From Campylobacterales bacterium (lineage in GTDB: Bacteria > Campylobacterota > Campylobacteria > Campylobacterales > Sulfurimonadaceae), in assembly GCA_026390115.1 (NCBI GenBank), contig JAPLGO010000038.1:248001-312000 (forward strand): a stretch of DNA of 64,000 nucleotides, written 5' to 3'. Under the pieces are notes generated by a model, which did not search any database, was not told the origin of the DNA, and was given only the letters and a program-made list of their open reading frames with translations. Positions 26,416-33,725 of the stretch are shown one piece after another. Numbering within the stretch: position 1 is the first letter of the stretch; each line of letters begins with the position of its first letter. The position numbers and the translations under genes were made by a program.

Positions 26416-26437
26416 ATATATATATATATATATATAA
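26416..26437. repeat. (AT)n dinucleotide tract
   Basis: An uninterrupted alternating AT tract of about 21-22 bases lies 30 bases before the ankyrin-protein ATG, with AAAAAAGGA between. It sits where the promoter -10 region is expected. Length change by slipped-strand replication could alter promoter geometry. Confidence 0.7.
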
Positions 26438-26466
26438 TCCTCAACTTCACAAAAAAGGATTTATAA

Positions 26467-26895
26467 ATGGTAAAAATAACTTATTCTGATGGGCAGGTTG
26501 TAGAACTTCAAGATGCTTATGATAAGGCAGAGTTGCGTTTAGTGAGAGCATGTTATTGCGATAGTTTGGAGGAAGTAAAATATATTATTGCTTCACATGC
26601 AAAGATAGATGTGAATGCAGTAGTGATTCACTCAAAAAGAGGTAATGGAACATCTTTGATCGTGGCAGGAACTAAAGAGATTGGTAAAGTACTTCTTGAA
26701 AATGGTGCCGATGTGAATAGAGTATATGACACGGGAAGTGCAATAATAACGGCACTTGATTCTGCATACAAAGAGCTTACAAAAAAGAGAGCTTTAACAG
26801 ACGAGACTGTAAAAGAGCAAATAGAAGAGTACATACTGTTTCTTAAAGAAAATGGTGGAAAAAAATATGATGATTTAAAAGAGGAGATGAAGTGA
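26467..26895 (+). CDS. Ankyrin-repeat-like small protein
   Basis: This 142-residue protein has the ankyrin pattern: a first repeat ending in YIIASHAKIDVNAV, then GTSLIVAGTKEIGKVLLENGADVNRV and a third ending in FLKENGG. The Leu/Ala spacing and GADVN turn support the call. No signal peptide is seen, so it should be cytoplasmic. AAAAGGA precedes the ATG. The stop (TGA) overlaps the ATG of the following TPR gene by one base, so the two are coupled. Partner and role are unknown. Such ankyrin-TPR pairs are common in accessory regions. Confidence 0.65.
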   Translation: MVKITYSDGQVVELQDAYDKAELRLVRACYCDSLEEVKYIIASHAKIDVNAVVIHSKRGNGTSLIVAGTKEIGKVLLENGADVNRVYDTGSAIITALDSAYKELTKKRALTDETVKEQIEEYILFLKENGGKKYDDLKEEMK

Positions 26896-27677
26896 TGAAA
26901 AAACTAACCCTCTCCCTCCTCTGTGCAGGATTAATTGCAACCGTTGCCATTGCAGAAGATATGTGCAGTGCAAGTTTTCAGGCAGGCAATTACATCCAGT
27001 CCGAACAATGTTACATCAAACAACTCAAAATAGAGCGTTCGTGGAGGAATTTATTTCGTCTCGGAGCTTCATTAGAGAACCAGCAACGCTATAAAGACGC
27101 ACTTATCTATCTCAATGAAGCCGAAAAGAAATCTTCTTCTTTGGACGAATATGCCCTCGTATACAGCTACCTTAGTTCGGTTCACAGCAACCTTCTACAT
27201 GAAGATAAGAACTATTTTTACAGTATGAAAGTTCTTGATATCAGATTGAAACAGGGAAATAACAATGAAATAGGAAGTGCTTATAACAATTTAGGATTAT
27301 ATTTTAAGAAGCAAACCCAACCGGAAAAAGCGCTTGAAAATTATGAAAAAGCATTGAACTACTCAGAAGAGTCCATGAAAGGAGTCACTTATGGTAACAT
27401 CGCAAGACTTGATGAGGATATGGGGAATACCAAAAAAGCAGAAGAGATGTATCACAAAGCTATTGCTAACTATGAGAAGTTTGGAAAATATGGAGAGTTG
27501 GGAAACACTAAGTGTAATTTAGGGATTTTTTACTATGAACAATCACGCTACGATGAAGCAAAAGTGCTATTTAATGAAGTTCTTGTTATTGCTCAAAGGG
27601 TAGGATTGAAACAAACAGAAGCTACGGCGTTAGAAGGGCTTTCTTTGATAGAAGAGATAAAAAAGGCTAAAAAATGA
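26895..27677 (+). CDS. Secreted TPR-repeat protein
   Basis: The 260 residues begin with a signal peptide (to about residue 20, ending AIAEDM). They continue with Sel1/TPR-like helical repeats, including GSAYNNLGLYFKKQTQPEKA, TYGNIARLDEDMGNTKKAEE and KCNLGIFYYEQSRYDEAKVL. Two cysteines lie near the mature N-terminus. A periplasmic scaffold role is inferred. I start at the ATG at 26895, which has GAGGAG upstream; a GTG three bases earlier is also possible. It is coupled to the ankyrin gene before it and overlaps a 20-codon ORF after it. Confidence 0.7.
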   Translation: MKKLTLSLLCAGLIATVAIAEDMCSASFQAGNYIQSEQCYIKQLKIERSWRNLFRLGASLENQQRYKDALIYLNEAEKKSSSLDEYALVYSYLSSVHSNLLHEDKNYFYSMKVLDIRLKQGNNNEIGSAYNNLGLYFKKQTQPEKALENYEKALNYSEESMKGVTYGNIARLDEDMGNTKKAEEMYHKAIANYEKFGKYGELGNTKCNLGIFYYEQSRYDEAKVLFNEVLVIAQRVGLKQTEATALEGLSLIEEIKKAKK

Positions 27678-27736
27678 AAACAAATGAATTTGAGAGAGCT
27701 GCGAAGATAGCTTGGAATAATTTTAATGCGGGATAA
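27674..27736 (+). other. 20-codon ORF overlapping the TPR gene (gene remnant or small peptide)
   Basis: An ATG at 27674 overlaps the TPR stop (ATGA) and encodes 20 residues (MKTNEFERAAKIAWNNFNAG) to a TAA at 27734. The overlap is the classical coupling arrangement. The peptide reads like the start of a longer soluble protein cut off by a stop. It may be the head of a decayed gene or a short coupled ORF. No downstream continuation in any frame was evident. Confidence 0.35.
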
Positions 27737-27766
27737 ATCTAAGATATAGTTGGAGATAAATGTGAA

Positions 27767-28459
27767 ATGAAAAAGTTATTAATAATTTTAGCTTTGATTT
27801 ATATAAATTTGCTTGCTTATCCATTAGATGAAAATTTACCATACTACAATGGCAGCAGATTTTATATAGGAACAGATTACGGTGTAACCAACAGTATGGA
27901 CGATGGTTATTTCGGTGGAAAAGAAAGTGTTGGAAATGTTGTTGGTGGAAAGAGTAGTACAAGATCAGATATTGAAATTGGTATGATTGAGTCATCCATT
28001 TATAGACCAATGAATGCATTTCTTTACAGATGGCAGTATGACAGCAATAAAAATTTTGAAAGTGGATATGGTATTGGTGCAAAATTTGGATTCCGTCTTG
28101 ATGATCGTAAAAATTTGGGTTATGTTTATTTTGGTGCAAAAGACGGTATCGGCTCACAGTCAACAAAAGGAAATGTTTTTATGACTAAAAACGGATTAAC
28201 AAATGTTTCTTATGCAACACTCAGCAATGGTGTCGGACCAAAACCTGCTGTTTTTATAAAAGATACAGATGTCATAGAGATTGATTTATTGCTTGGTTAT
28301 ACATACGATGTTTGTAAAACTTTTAAAATTTCAGCAAATGTTGATTATATCTCTTCAAATTATGATTTTGCATATCATCTACAAAGCGGAAATGTATTTT
28401 TAGGTGGTCTAACACAAGATACATTGTATTTTAATGTTGGCGTAAAATATGTTTTTTAA
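27767..28459 (+). CDS. Putative outer membrane beta-barrel protein
   Basis: This 230-residue protein has an N-terminal signal peptide (to about residue 18, ending LLAYP). The rest alternates polar and hydrophobic residues with many Gly and Tyr (for example GIGAKFGFRLDDRKNLGYVY). It ends with YFNVGVKYVF, a barrel strand with terminal Phe, as recognised by BAM. No enzyme motif is seen. It resembles small OmpA/OmpW-like barrels in general form only. The ATG is preceded by GGAGATAAATGTGAA, a plausible ribosome binding site. Confidence 0.65.
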   Translation: MKKLLIILALIYINLLAYPLDENLPYYNGSRFYIGTDYGVTNSMDDGYFGGKESVGNVVGGKSSTRSDIEIGMIESSIYRPMNAFLYRWQYDSNKNFESGYGIGAKFGFRLDDRKNLGYVYFGAKDGIGSQSTKGNVFMTKNGLTNVSYATLSNGVGPKPAVFIKDTDVIEIDLLLGYTYDVCKTFKISANVDYISSNYDFAYHLQSGNVFLGGLTQDTLYFNVGVKYVF

Positions 28460-28483
28460 CTAAAGAATTTTTCTATTTTTTCG

Positions 28484-28506
28484 TTCCATCCTCTCCCGAG
28501 GTGGAA
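28484..28506. terminator. Bidirectional hairpin between convergent genes
   Basis: TTCCATCCTC and GAGGTGGAA pair with one bulged base around a TCCC loop. T-rich DNA (TTTTTCTATTTTTT) flanks it on the left, so it could serve the minus-strand gene aguA as well as the barrel gene. Confidence 0.5.
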
Positions 28507-28518
28507 TGTATACTCAAA

Positions 28519-29514
28519 CTAAATAATCTCAACACCCTTCGCAAAGTTCATAGTCACACAGTGGAGAGAGCCATGTTGGCGGACTAGGACGGAGCAGTTT
28601 ACGGCTACAATCTCTCTGCCAATAAAAGTTTTTCTGAAAATCTCTAACGCCTCTTCATCCTGAGAAACTCCATAAGTAGGGACGATTACCGCACCGTTTA
28701 TAATTAAAAAGTTGGCGTAAGTAGCCGGAAGCCGCTCATCATCATAAATCATCTCGTCTGTCATAGGAAGTGCAACGAGTTTAAAACCATGTGATTTTTC
28801 TAGCTCCTGAAGCTCCTCTTCCATAAGTTTGAGCTCTTTGTAGTGCTCATCGCTCTCATCTTCGCACTTCACATACATGATGGTTTTTTCATCGCAAAAT
28901 CTTGCAAGTGTGTCGATGTGTGAGTCGGTATCGTCTCCTGCCAAATAGCCATGATTGAGGTAAAGAACCTCAGTTGCTCCGAGGTAAGCAGAGATTTTTT
29001 GCGTGATTTCTATTGAGTCAAGCATGTGATTTCTGTTTTTGTTTAAAACGCACTCCGAGGTTGTCAAAACCACTCCTGCACCGTTGCTCTCAACGCCGCC
29101 ACCTTCTAAAATAAAGTCGTAACTCTCCATCTTTGTCGAGTAGCGGTTTGCGATTGCTCGGCTCATCTCGTTGTCTAAACGGGCATCAAACTTTCCGCCC
29201 CACCCTGTGAAAATAAAATCAAGAAGTTTCACTTCGCCGTTCTCTTCCACGCATAAAACAGAGCTGTCTCTTGCCCATGTATCGTTTGTTTGGTACTCTA
29301 CAAAGTAAAGATTCCTGCTATCTTTAAAACGGCTTTTTACACTTTTAACATCATCGCAGACAACTAAACACTTCTGGTATCTGATAATCGCATTGATAAT
29401 ATTTACAAATGTCTCCTCTGCCTCATCCAAATACTCCGCCCAATCGCTCTTGGCATGGGGAAAGATAATTTGTGTAAAACTTTGTTCTTCAAACTCTGCT
29501 ATAAATCTTCTCAT
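28519..29514 (-). CDS. aguA: Agmatine deiminase
   Basis: AguA converts agmatine to N-carbamoylputrescine and ammonia. The 331 residues have the guanidino-group-modifying enzyme pattern: TNDTWARDSS, LEGGGVESNGAGVVLTT, NHGYLAGDDTDSHID and the C-terminal Cys nucleophile in GSLHCVTMN. The frame extends to 29580, but I choose the ATG at 29514 because AAGGAA lies 10 bases upstream and the family starts here (RRFIAEFEEQ). It is divergent from alr with only 16 bases between, and its Shine-Dalgarno shares bases with the alr -10 box. With aguB it completes agmatine to putrescine. Confidence 0.92.
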   Translation of the reverse strand: MRRFIAEFEEQSFTQIIFPHAKSDWAEYLDEAEETFVNIINAIIRYQKCLVVCDDVKSVKSRFKDSRNLYFVEYQTNDTWARDSSVLCVEENGEVKLLDFIFTGWGGKFDARLDNEMSRAIANRYSTKMESYDFILEGGGVESNGAGVVLTTSECVLNKNRNHMLDSIEITQKISAYLGATEVLYLNHGYLAGDDTDSHIDTLARFCDEKTIMYVKCEDESDEHYKELKLMEEELQELEKSHGFKLVALPMTDEMIYDDERLPATYANFLIINGAVIVPTYGVSQDEEALEIFRKTFIGREIVAVNCSVLVRQHGSLHCVTMNFAKGVEII

Positions 29515-29515
29515 T

Positions 29516-29524
29516 TGGTATAAT
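29516..29524 (+). promoter_or_regulatory. Extended -10 promoter of alr (leaderless candidate)
   Basis: TGGTATAAT is a perfect extended -10 box ending 6 bases before the alr ATG, so transcription should begin at or next to the A of the start codon. There is no room for a Shine-Dalgarno sequence. The same bases serve the opposite strand as the aguA ribosome binding region. Confidence 0.6.
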
Positions 29525-29530
29525 TCCTTT

Positions 29531-30580
29531 ATGGCTAAAATAACTTTAAATAAAAATAATTTTTTTAATAATCTCGACATTATCGCTAAAGCTACCCAAA
29601 GCGTAGATAAAATTGCGGTGGTTTTAAAAGATAATGCGTATGGGCATGGTTTGGTTGCAATGGCGACTATGGCAAAAGAGTATGGCGTGAAAAAAGCGGT
29701 TGTTCAGACGGAAGATGAAGCGAAACAAATCGAAGATTTTTTTGATTATATTTTGGCATTAAACGCAATTCCTCATGTGCCCGAGCGAAGCGGCAAACAC
29801 CCTTTGGGTGTTAAGAGTGATAAAGTCCGCTACACAATCAACGATTTACATTCGATAGTCAAATTTCCGCAAGGTACAAAAGTTGAACTGAAAGTCGATA
29901 CTGGCATGCACCGAAATGGAGTAGCAATGAACCAACTTGAAGAGGCATTTGCAAAGATAAAAGAGCAGGGGCTTGTTTTGGAAGCTCTTTTTACCCATCA
30001 CAGAAGTGCAGATGAGCTGAGCAGTGAATGGTTTTGGCAAAAGGACAATTTTAAAAAAGTCAAAGAGGAAGCAGTAGGTTTGGCAGGAAAATATGATTTT
30101 GGTGCACTCAGATTTCACTCTTCCAACTCAGCAGCGCTTTTTAGAAACAGCAGTTTTGATGAGGACATGGCAAGGGTTGGAATTGCGGCTTATGGATGCA
30201 TGCAACTTCCGGATGCTATAAAAATAGAAGGTTTAAAACCTGTTTTGTCACTTTATGCAAATAAAATTTCATCAAGAGAGCTTAATAGTAGTGAGAGGGT
30301 CGGCTATGGCGGAACTTTTGAAACAGACAAAAATTGTGTTGTGAGCAACTACGACTTTGGTTACGGAGACGGATTTTTAAGAGTATGCTCAAACAACTAC
30401 ACAACCCCACATGCCAAGAAATTAGTCGGCAGAATCTCTATGGATAACAGCTCTTTTATTTGTGAAGATGATGAGATTCTGATTTTTGATGATGCTTCAA
30501 AAATTGCCCTCAGTGCTAAAACAATGAGTTATGAAGTTTTGACTTCACTAAAATCCTCAATCAGAAGAGAGATAATTTAA
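29531..30580 (+). CDS. alr: Alanine racemase
   Basis: Alr interconverts L- and D-alanine with PLP for peptidoglycan. The 349 residues carry the PLP lysine in VVLKDNAYGHG, KVDTGMHRNG, the TH(H)R segment and, in the C-terminal domain, SSERVGYGGTF (catalytic Tyr) and VGRISMDNSS. The frame opens at 29393, but that would overlap aguA. The ATG at 29531 matches the family start (AKITLNKNNF). It has no ribosome binding site and a TATAAT 6 bases upstream, so the mRNA is probably leaderless. Its 3' end overlaps the convergent EAL gene by 24 bases. Confidence 0.92.
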   Translation: MAKITLNKNNFFNNLDIIAKATQSVDKIAVVLKDNAYGHGLVAMATMAKEYGVKKAVVQTEDEAKQIEDFFDYILALNAIPHVPERSGKHPLGVKSDKVRYTINDLHSIVKFPQGTKVELKVDTGMHRNGVAMNQLEEAFAKIKEQGLVLEALFTHHRSADELSSEWFWQKDNFKKVKEEAVGLAGKYDFGALRFHSSNSAALFRNSSFDEDMARVGIAAYGCMQLPDAIKIEGLKPVLSLYANKISSRELNSSERVGYGGTFETDKNCVVSNYDFGYGDGFLRVCSNNYTTPHAKKLVGRISMDNSSFICEDDEILIFDDASKIALSAKTMSYEVLTSLKSSIRREII

Positions 30581-32542
30581 ATTATCTCTTTTTGGGGCTT
30601 GCCGATTGTAGTACCCTTGAGCGTAATTAACACCCATTTTTTCCAGCAACTCCAGTGAATCTTTATCTTCAACAAACTCTGCGATTGTTTCAAGCCCAAG
30701 ATTTGCAGCGAAATTTATGATGGTCTGGGTTATTTTTTTTGAATTTTCATCCGTCATTACATGTTTTACCAAGGAAGAGTCTATCTTTAAATAATCAATA
30801 TTGAGTTCAAGAATATGTGCAAAATTGGAATAACCGCTTCCAAAATCATCAATAGCGATTTTACAGCCAAACTTTTTGACACTTATTATAAACTCTTTGA
30901 GCTCTTCATAATTCTCAATTTTATCGCTCTCCAGTATTTCAAAAACTACCCTATGGGGTGCGTTAAATGAGCTTAGTTTCTTTATAATAAATTCAAAAGT
31001 TTTTTTATTGAGTACATCATTTATAGAAATATTTATTGAAAATTCATACTCCTTATCTTTAAAAAATTCAAATGATTTGATTATCATCGCTTTTGTAATA
31101 TTTGGATACTGTTTAGACTTTATTGCAATATCTAAAAAATTCAGAGGAGGAACAACCTCTCCATCCTCTTTAATTATTCGGGCTAGACACTCATATTTTT
31201 CTATTATTTTTGTCTGTACATTATAGATTGGCTGAAAATAGGGAGTTATTAAATTTTTGTTTATCGCATCTTTTAAAAATGATGAACCTTCAATATTTTG
31301 AATAATTTTTGATGTTATGTCTAGAGTGTCATTATAAACTACAATATCTTTTTTATTATTTTTAGCATTTTGCAGAGCCATGTTTGCTTTGGACATTAAA
31401 GCTTTTTCACTTGAAGCCAACCCACAGCTCATGGTTATAAATATTTGATTATCTTCTATCTCAATCTGCTTTTTATTGACAGTTTTAAGCATCTCTTTTA
31501 TATTAAGCAAAAACGACTCTTTTGAAATTTTTTTTGTACTTAGAAGTGCGTATTCATCGCTAGGCAGTTTATAAAAAACATTTTCACCGTTTTGACAAGT
31601 ATCTTGCATGGTTTTTGCAATCTCTTTTAAGATTTTATCTCCGATTTCATATCCGTAAAAATCATTAAGTTCTTTAAAACTATCAATATTAAAAAGTGCC
31701 AAATGCAAAAATTTAGAGTTTTTATATTGTTTTATATCTTCTATAAGTTTTACTCTATTTGGCAAGTGCGTCAAAGAGTCGTAGATAAAAGAGTTTTTCA
31801 ACTCTGCCGTTTTTTTCTCTACTGTTGTTTCTAAAAAGTTATTAATATTTTTAACTTTTTTAATAATATAAAAGATAGTAAAAAATAGAAAAATAAAGAG
31901 TATTAAATCATATATTACAGAGTTCATGAAGTTTCTATAAAAATAACCATTTAGCTCTTTTACAGGTATTTTTATGCTTATAATGCCTCTGATTTCACCA
32001 AGTCTGTAGTCATATGCATTTTCATAATTATCCCTGACAAGTTTGGGAGCATCATCTTTTGCTCCATGGCATAATAAACACTTCTGTTCAATTTTTAAAG
32101 CATGGGCAAATTGAAAAAATTTACTATTGCTATCGCTGAAATAATTTTCTTTATCTTGATTTTGTCGTAAAAATTCTATTGCTTTAAGCTCGTCGCTATC
32201 GGCTGAATTTTTTATATTTCTTGCTCTGTCCGAAACAGTTTTAATGGTAATGTTAAGAGGATTCTGCAGTGAAAAAGTTTCTGATATTATACTTGAGCTA
32301 AATGCGGGAAGGGCAGGAAGTGTCTCTTTGTTGAGGGGTATTGTTTTGTTTATAAAAAAATTTTGGTAATACTCTCTGTGTGTAATGGCGTAACTGTTTA
32401 AAACTTCCGCCTCTTTTTTTGCAAACTCATACCTTCGCTCTTTTGTGTTATTGTAGGCGTAAGAAACCCTCAAAAGTATCACTATTATAAAAATTATCGG
32501 AATGATGTAGAGAATTCTGTTATTAAATAGTTTTACCGACAC
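30557..32542 (-). CDS. Membrane c-di-GMP phosphodiesterase (degenerate GGDEF + EAL) with heme c sensor
   Basis: This 661-residue protein has TM1 at about 9-27, a periplasmic DUF3365/Tll0287-type domain with a CLLCH heme c site (155-159), a second membrane segment (about 210-228), a GGDEF domain and an EAL domain. The GGDEF motif is degenerate (LPSDEYALL), so no cyclase activity is expected. The EAL domain keeps its key residues: E in YECLAR, N in SINISIND, E in FEILES, DD in AIDDFGSGYS, K in YLKID, and E in IAEFVED. It is predicted to degrade c-di-GMP. The start is GTG with AAGGA upstream. It mirrors the heme-c cyclase at 17816. Confidence 0.85.
   Translation of the reverse strand: MSVKLFNNRILYIIPIIFIIVILLRVSYAYNNTKERRYEFAKKEAEVLNSYAITHREYYQNFFINKTIPLNKETLPALPAFSSSIISETFSLQNPLNITIKTVSDRARNIKNSADSDELKAIEFLRQNQDKENYFSDSNSKFFQFAHALKIEQKCLLCHGAKDDAPKLVRDNYENAYDYRLGEIRGIISIKIPVKELNGYFYRNFMNSVIYDLILFIFLFFTIFYIIKKVKNINNFLETTVEKKTAELKNSFIYDSLTHLPNRVKLIEDIKQYKNSKFLHLALFNIDSFKELNDFYGYEIGDKILKEIAKTMQDTCQNGENVFYKLPSDEYALLSTKKISKESFLLNIKEMLKTVNKKQIEIEDNQIFITMSCGLASSEKALMSKANMALQNAKNNKKDIVVYNDTLDITSKIIQNIEGSSFLKDAINKNLITPYFQPIYNVQTKIIEKYECLARIIKEDGEVVPPLNFLDIAIKSKQYPNITKAMIIKSFEFFKDKEYEFSINISINDVLNKKTFEFIIKKLSSFNAPHRVVFEILESDKIENYEELKEFIISVKKFGCKIAIDDFGSGYSNFAHILELNIDYLKIDSSLVKHVMTDENSKKITQTIINFAANLGLETIAEFVEDKDSLELLEKMGVNYAQGYYNRQAPKRDNLNYLSSD
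30568..30594. terminator. 22-bp perfect palindrome at the alr/EAL 3' overlap
   Basis: AGAGATAATTT at 30568-30578 is followed directly by its exact inverse AAATTATCTCT (30579-30589) and then TTTTT on the plus strand. It contains the alr stop codon and lies within the last codons of the convergent EAL gene. It works best as an alr terminator. Coding and terminator sequence are shared between strands. Confidence 0.65.
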
Positions 32543-32627
32543 GAAAATATCCTTCTAAAAATAAAGAATCTGTAACGAAAAATATTATAATTTACATACG
32601 CTTAATATCATATTGTTTTTGAATTGA

Positions 32628-33122
32628 TTAAGGTAAAACTCTTCTGGTCTGTAGATATTTACTTTTCCAGTAAGGGTCATTCAGTTGTGAAATTTTTACA
32701 CCTTCTGTCGTGGAAGCATGCAAAAATTTTCCTTTTTCTATCATAATTCCTGAATGTCTTGTTTTGGCATCTACTTTAAAGAAAACTAAATCGCCCTCTT
32801 TGGAAGAGTTCTTCGGCACTTCATAACCTATTTGTGCTTGTTCGAGTGAAGTTCTAGGCAGTTTAATCCCAAAAGCATCCAGATAAACTTTTTGAACAAG
32901 CGAAGAACAATCTGTTCCTTGAAGCGTCTGTCCTCCAAATTTGTATGGAGTTTCGCACCACTTGTCATACTCTTTATAGAGAGCTTTTTTTACCCATTCA
33001 GGGTTTTCTTTTTCTTCTTCTATCGTAATAACACTTTGCTCCGGAAGCGGTTGAACCTCTCTGGTAGAACATCCTGCAAATATAAAAAGAGTGATAATAA
33101 AAATTAAGATATTTTTAAACAT
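32628..33122 (-). CDS. NlpC/P60-family lipoprotein (peptidoglycan endopeptidase)
   Basis: This 164-residue lipoprotein resembles Spr/MepS, which cuts peptide crosslinks in peptidoglycan. The signal peptide ends with a lipobox FAGC near residue 18. The NlpC/P60 domain has the catalytic Cys in GTDCSSLVQKVY, then GIKLPRTSLEQA, GDLVFFK and the catalytic His in RHSGIMIEKGKFLHAS. All three catalytic positions look intact. It lies 1 base after the preceding gene's stop, in a dense minus-strand operon running from ribA through rsmG. Confidence 0.88.
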   Translation of the reverse strand: MFKNILIFIITLFIFAGCSTREVQPLPEQSVITIEEEKENPEWVKKALYKEYDKWCETPYKFGGQTLQGTDCSSLVQKVYLDAFGIKLPRTSLEQAQIGYEVPKNSSKEGDLVFFKVDAKTRHSGIMIEKGKFLHASTTEGVKISQLNDPYWKSKYLQTRRVLP

Positions 33123-33123
33123 G

Positions 33124-33516
33124 TTATGAGTTTATCTTTACTATTGCGTTTGCAAAAATTATACCGTCAACACCCAGCAGTGCCAACTCTTCTATCTCGC
33201 TCTCTTCTTCTGCTCGAACTAATATTTTCGCATCAAAAAGGTAGTTATTTGCTATACTTTGAGCATTTAAAGCCAGTTCGGACGGTACTAAAATATAAGA
33301 AGCGCCAAGAGATGAAGCATATATAATCTCTGTAATATTGCTCACACCAAGAGCAAGAGAAATTTGATTATCATTTATAAAATCTATAATATCCAGATTC
33401 TCCTCGCTAAATTCTAAATACAAAACAGAAGAGGAGGGTGTATTTTTGATTGCTTCTATACATGCAATATGGTAAAAAGAGTCACTTTTTATAAATCTAT
33501 GTCCAAAAATATACAT
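33124..33516 (-). CDS. Hypothetical protein with TIM-barrel-like pattern
   Basis: About 130 residues. I do not recognise a firm family. The sequence alternates strands and helices (YLEFSEENLDIIDFI, ISLALGV, GASYILVPSELA, DAKILVRAEEESEIEELALLGVDGIIFANAIV), a pattern that recalls part of a TIM barrel such as glycerophosphodiester phosphodiesterases, without catalytic residues that I can identify. The frame starts at 33534, but the ATG at 33516 forms a TAATG junction with the upstream gene and is preferred. It is part of the minus-strand operon. Confidence 0.5.
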   Translation of the reverse strand: MYIFGHRFIKSDSFYHIACIEAIKNTPSSSVLYLEFSEENLDIIDFINDNQISLALGVSNITEIIYASSLGASYILVPSELALNAQSIANNYLFDAKILVRAEEESEIEELALLGVDGIIFANAIVKINS

Positions 33517-33722
33517 TATCTTTTCTCCACACACTCTTTTGAGCAGTAGTATTTATTACTACTTATAATCGCATCTTCTATTTGCGTATAGACTCCACAC
33601 TTCGAGCACTCCACCATGTCACTTACATCGGATTTATCACTGTTTTTTAAAGGTTTCTTCTTAAAGAAGACGAAATAAATTATCACTGCAACAGCGATAA
33701 CAAGTAAAATCTTTAGTAGCAT
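33516..33722 (-). CDS. PP0621-family small membrane protein with zinc-type motif
   Basis: The 68 residues have an N-terminal membrane helix (LLKILLVIAVAVIIYFVFF) and a soluble tail with CSKCGVY...YYCSKEC, a four-cysteine treble-clef-like zinc site. This matches the small PP0621 family found next to rsmG or sensor genes in proteobacteria. Function is unknown. It lies 3 bases after rsmG and its TAA overlaps the ATG of the next gene by one base. Confidence 0.7.
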   Translation of the reverse strand: MLLKILLVIAVAVIIYFVFFKKKPLKNSDKSDVSDMVECSKCGVYTQIEDAIISSNKYYCSKECVEKR

Positions 33723-33725
33723 AAA

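Noticed and set aside
26416-26437. CRISPR or tandem array at the AT tract
   Set aside because: It is a simple dinucleotide run without spacers or longer repeat units. No CRISPR array was seen anywhere in the window.
27723-28166. 147-codon minus-strand ORF opposite the barrel gene
   Set aside because: It is His-, Tyr- and Phe-rich, typical of an antisense shadow.
33124-33516. Glycerophosphodiester phosphodiesterase
   Set aside because: A strand-helix pattern is present, but the catalytic HxxR..E.N residues of that family are not.
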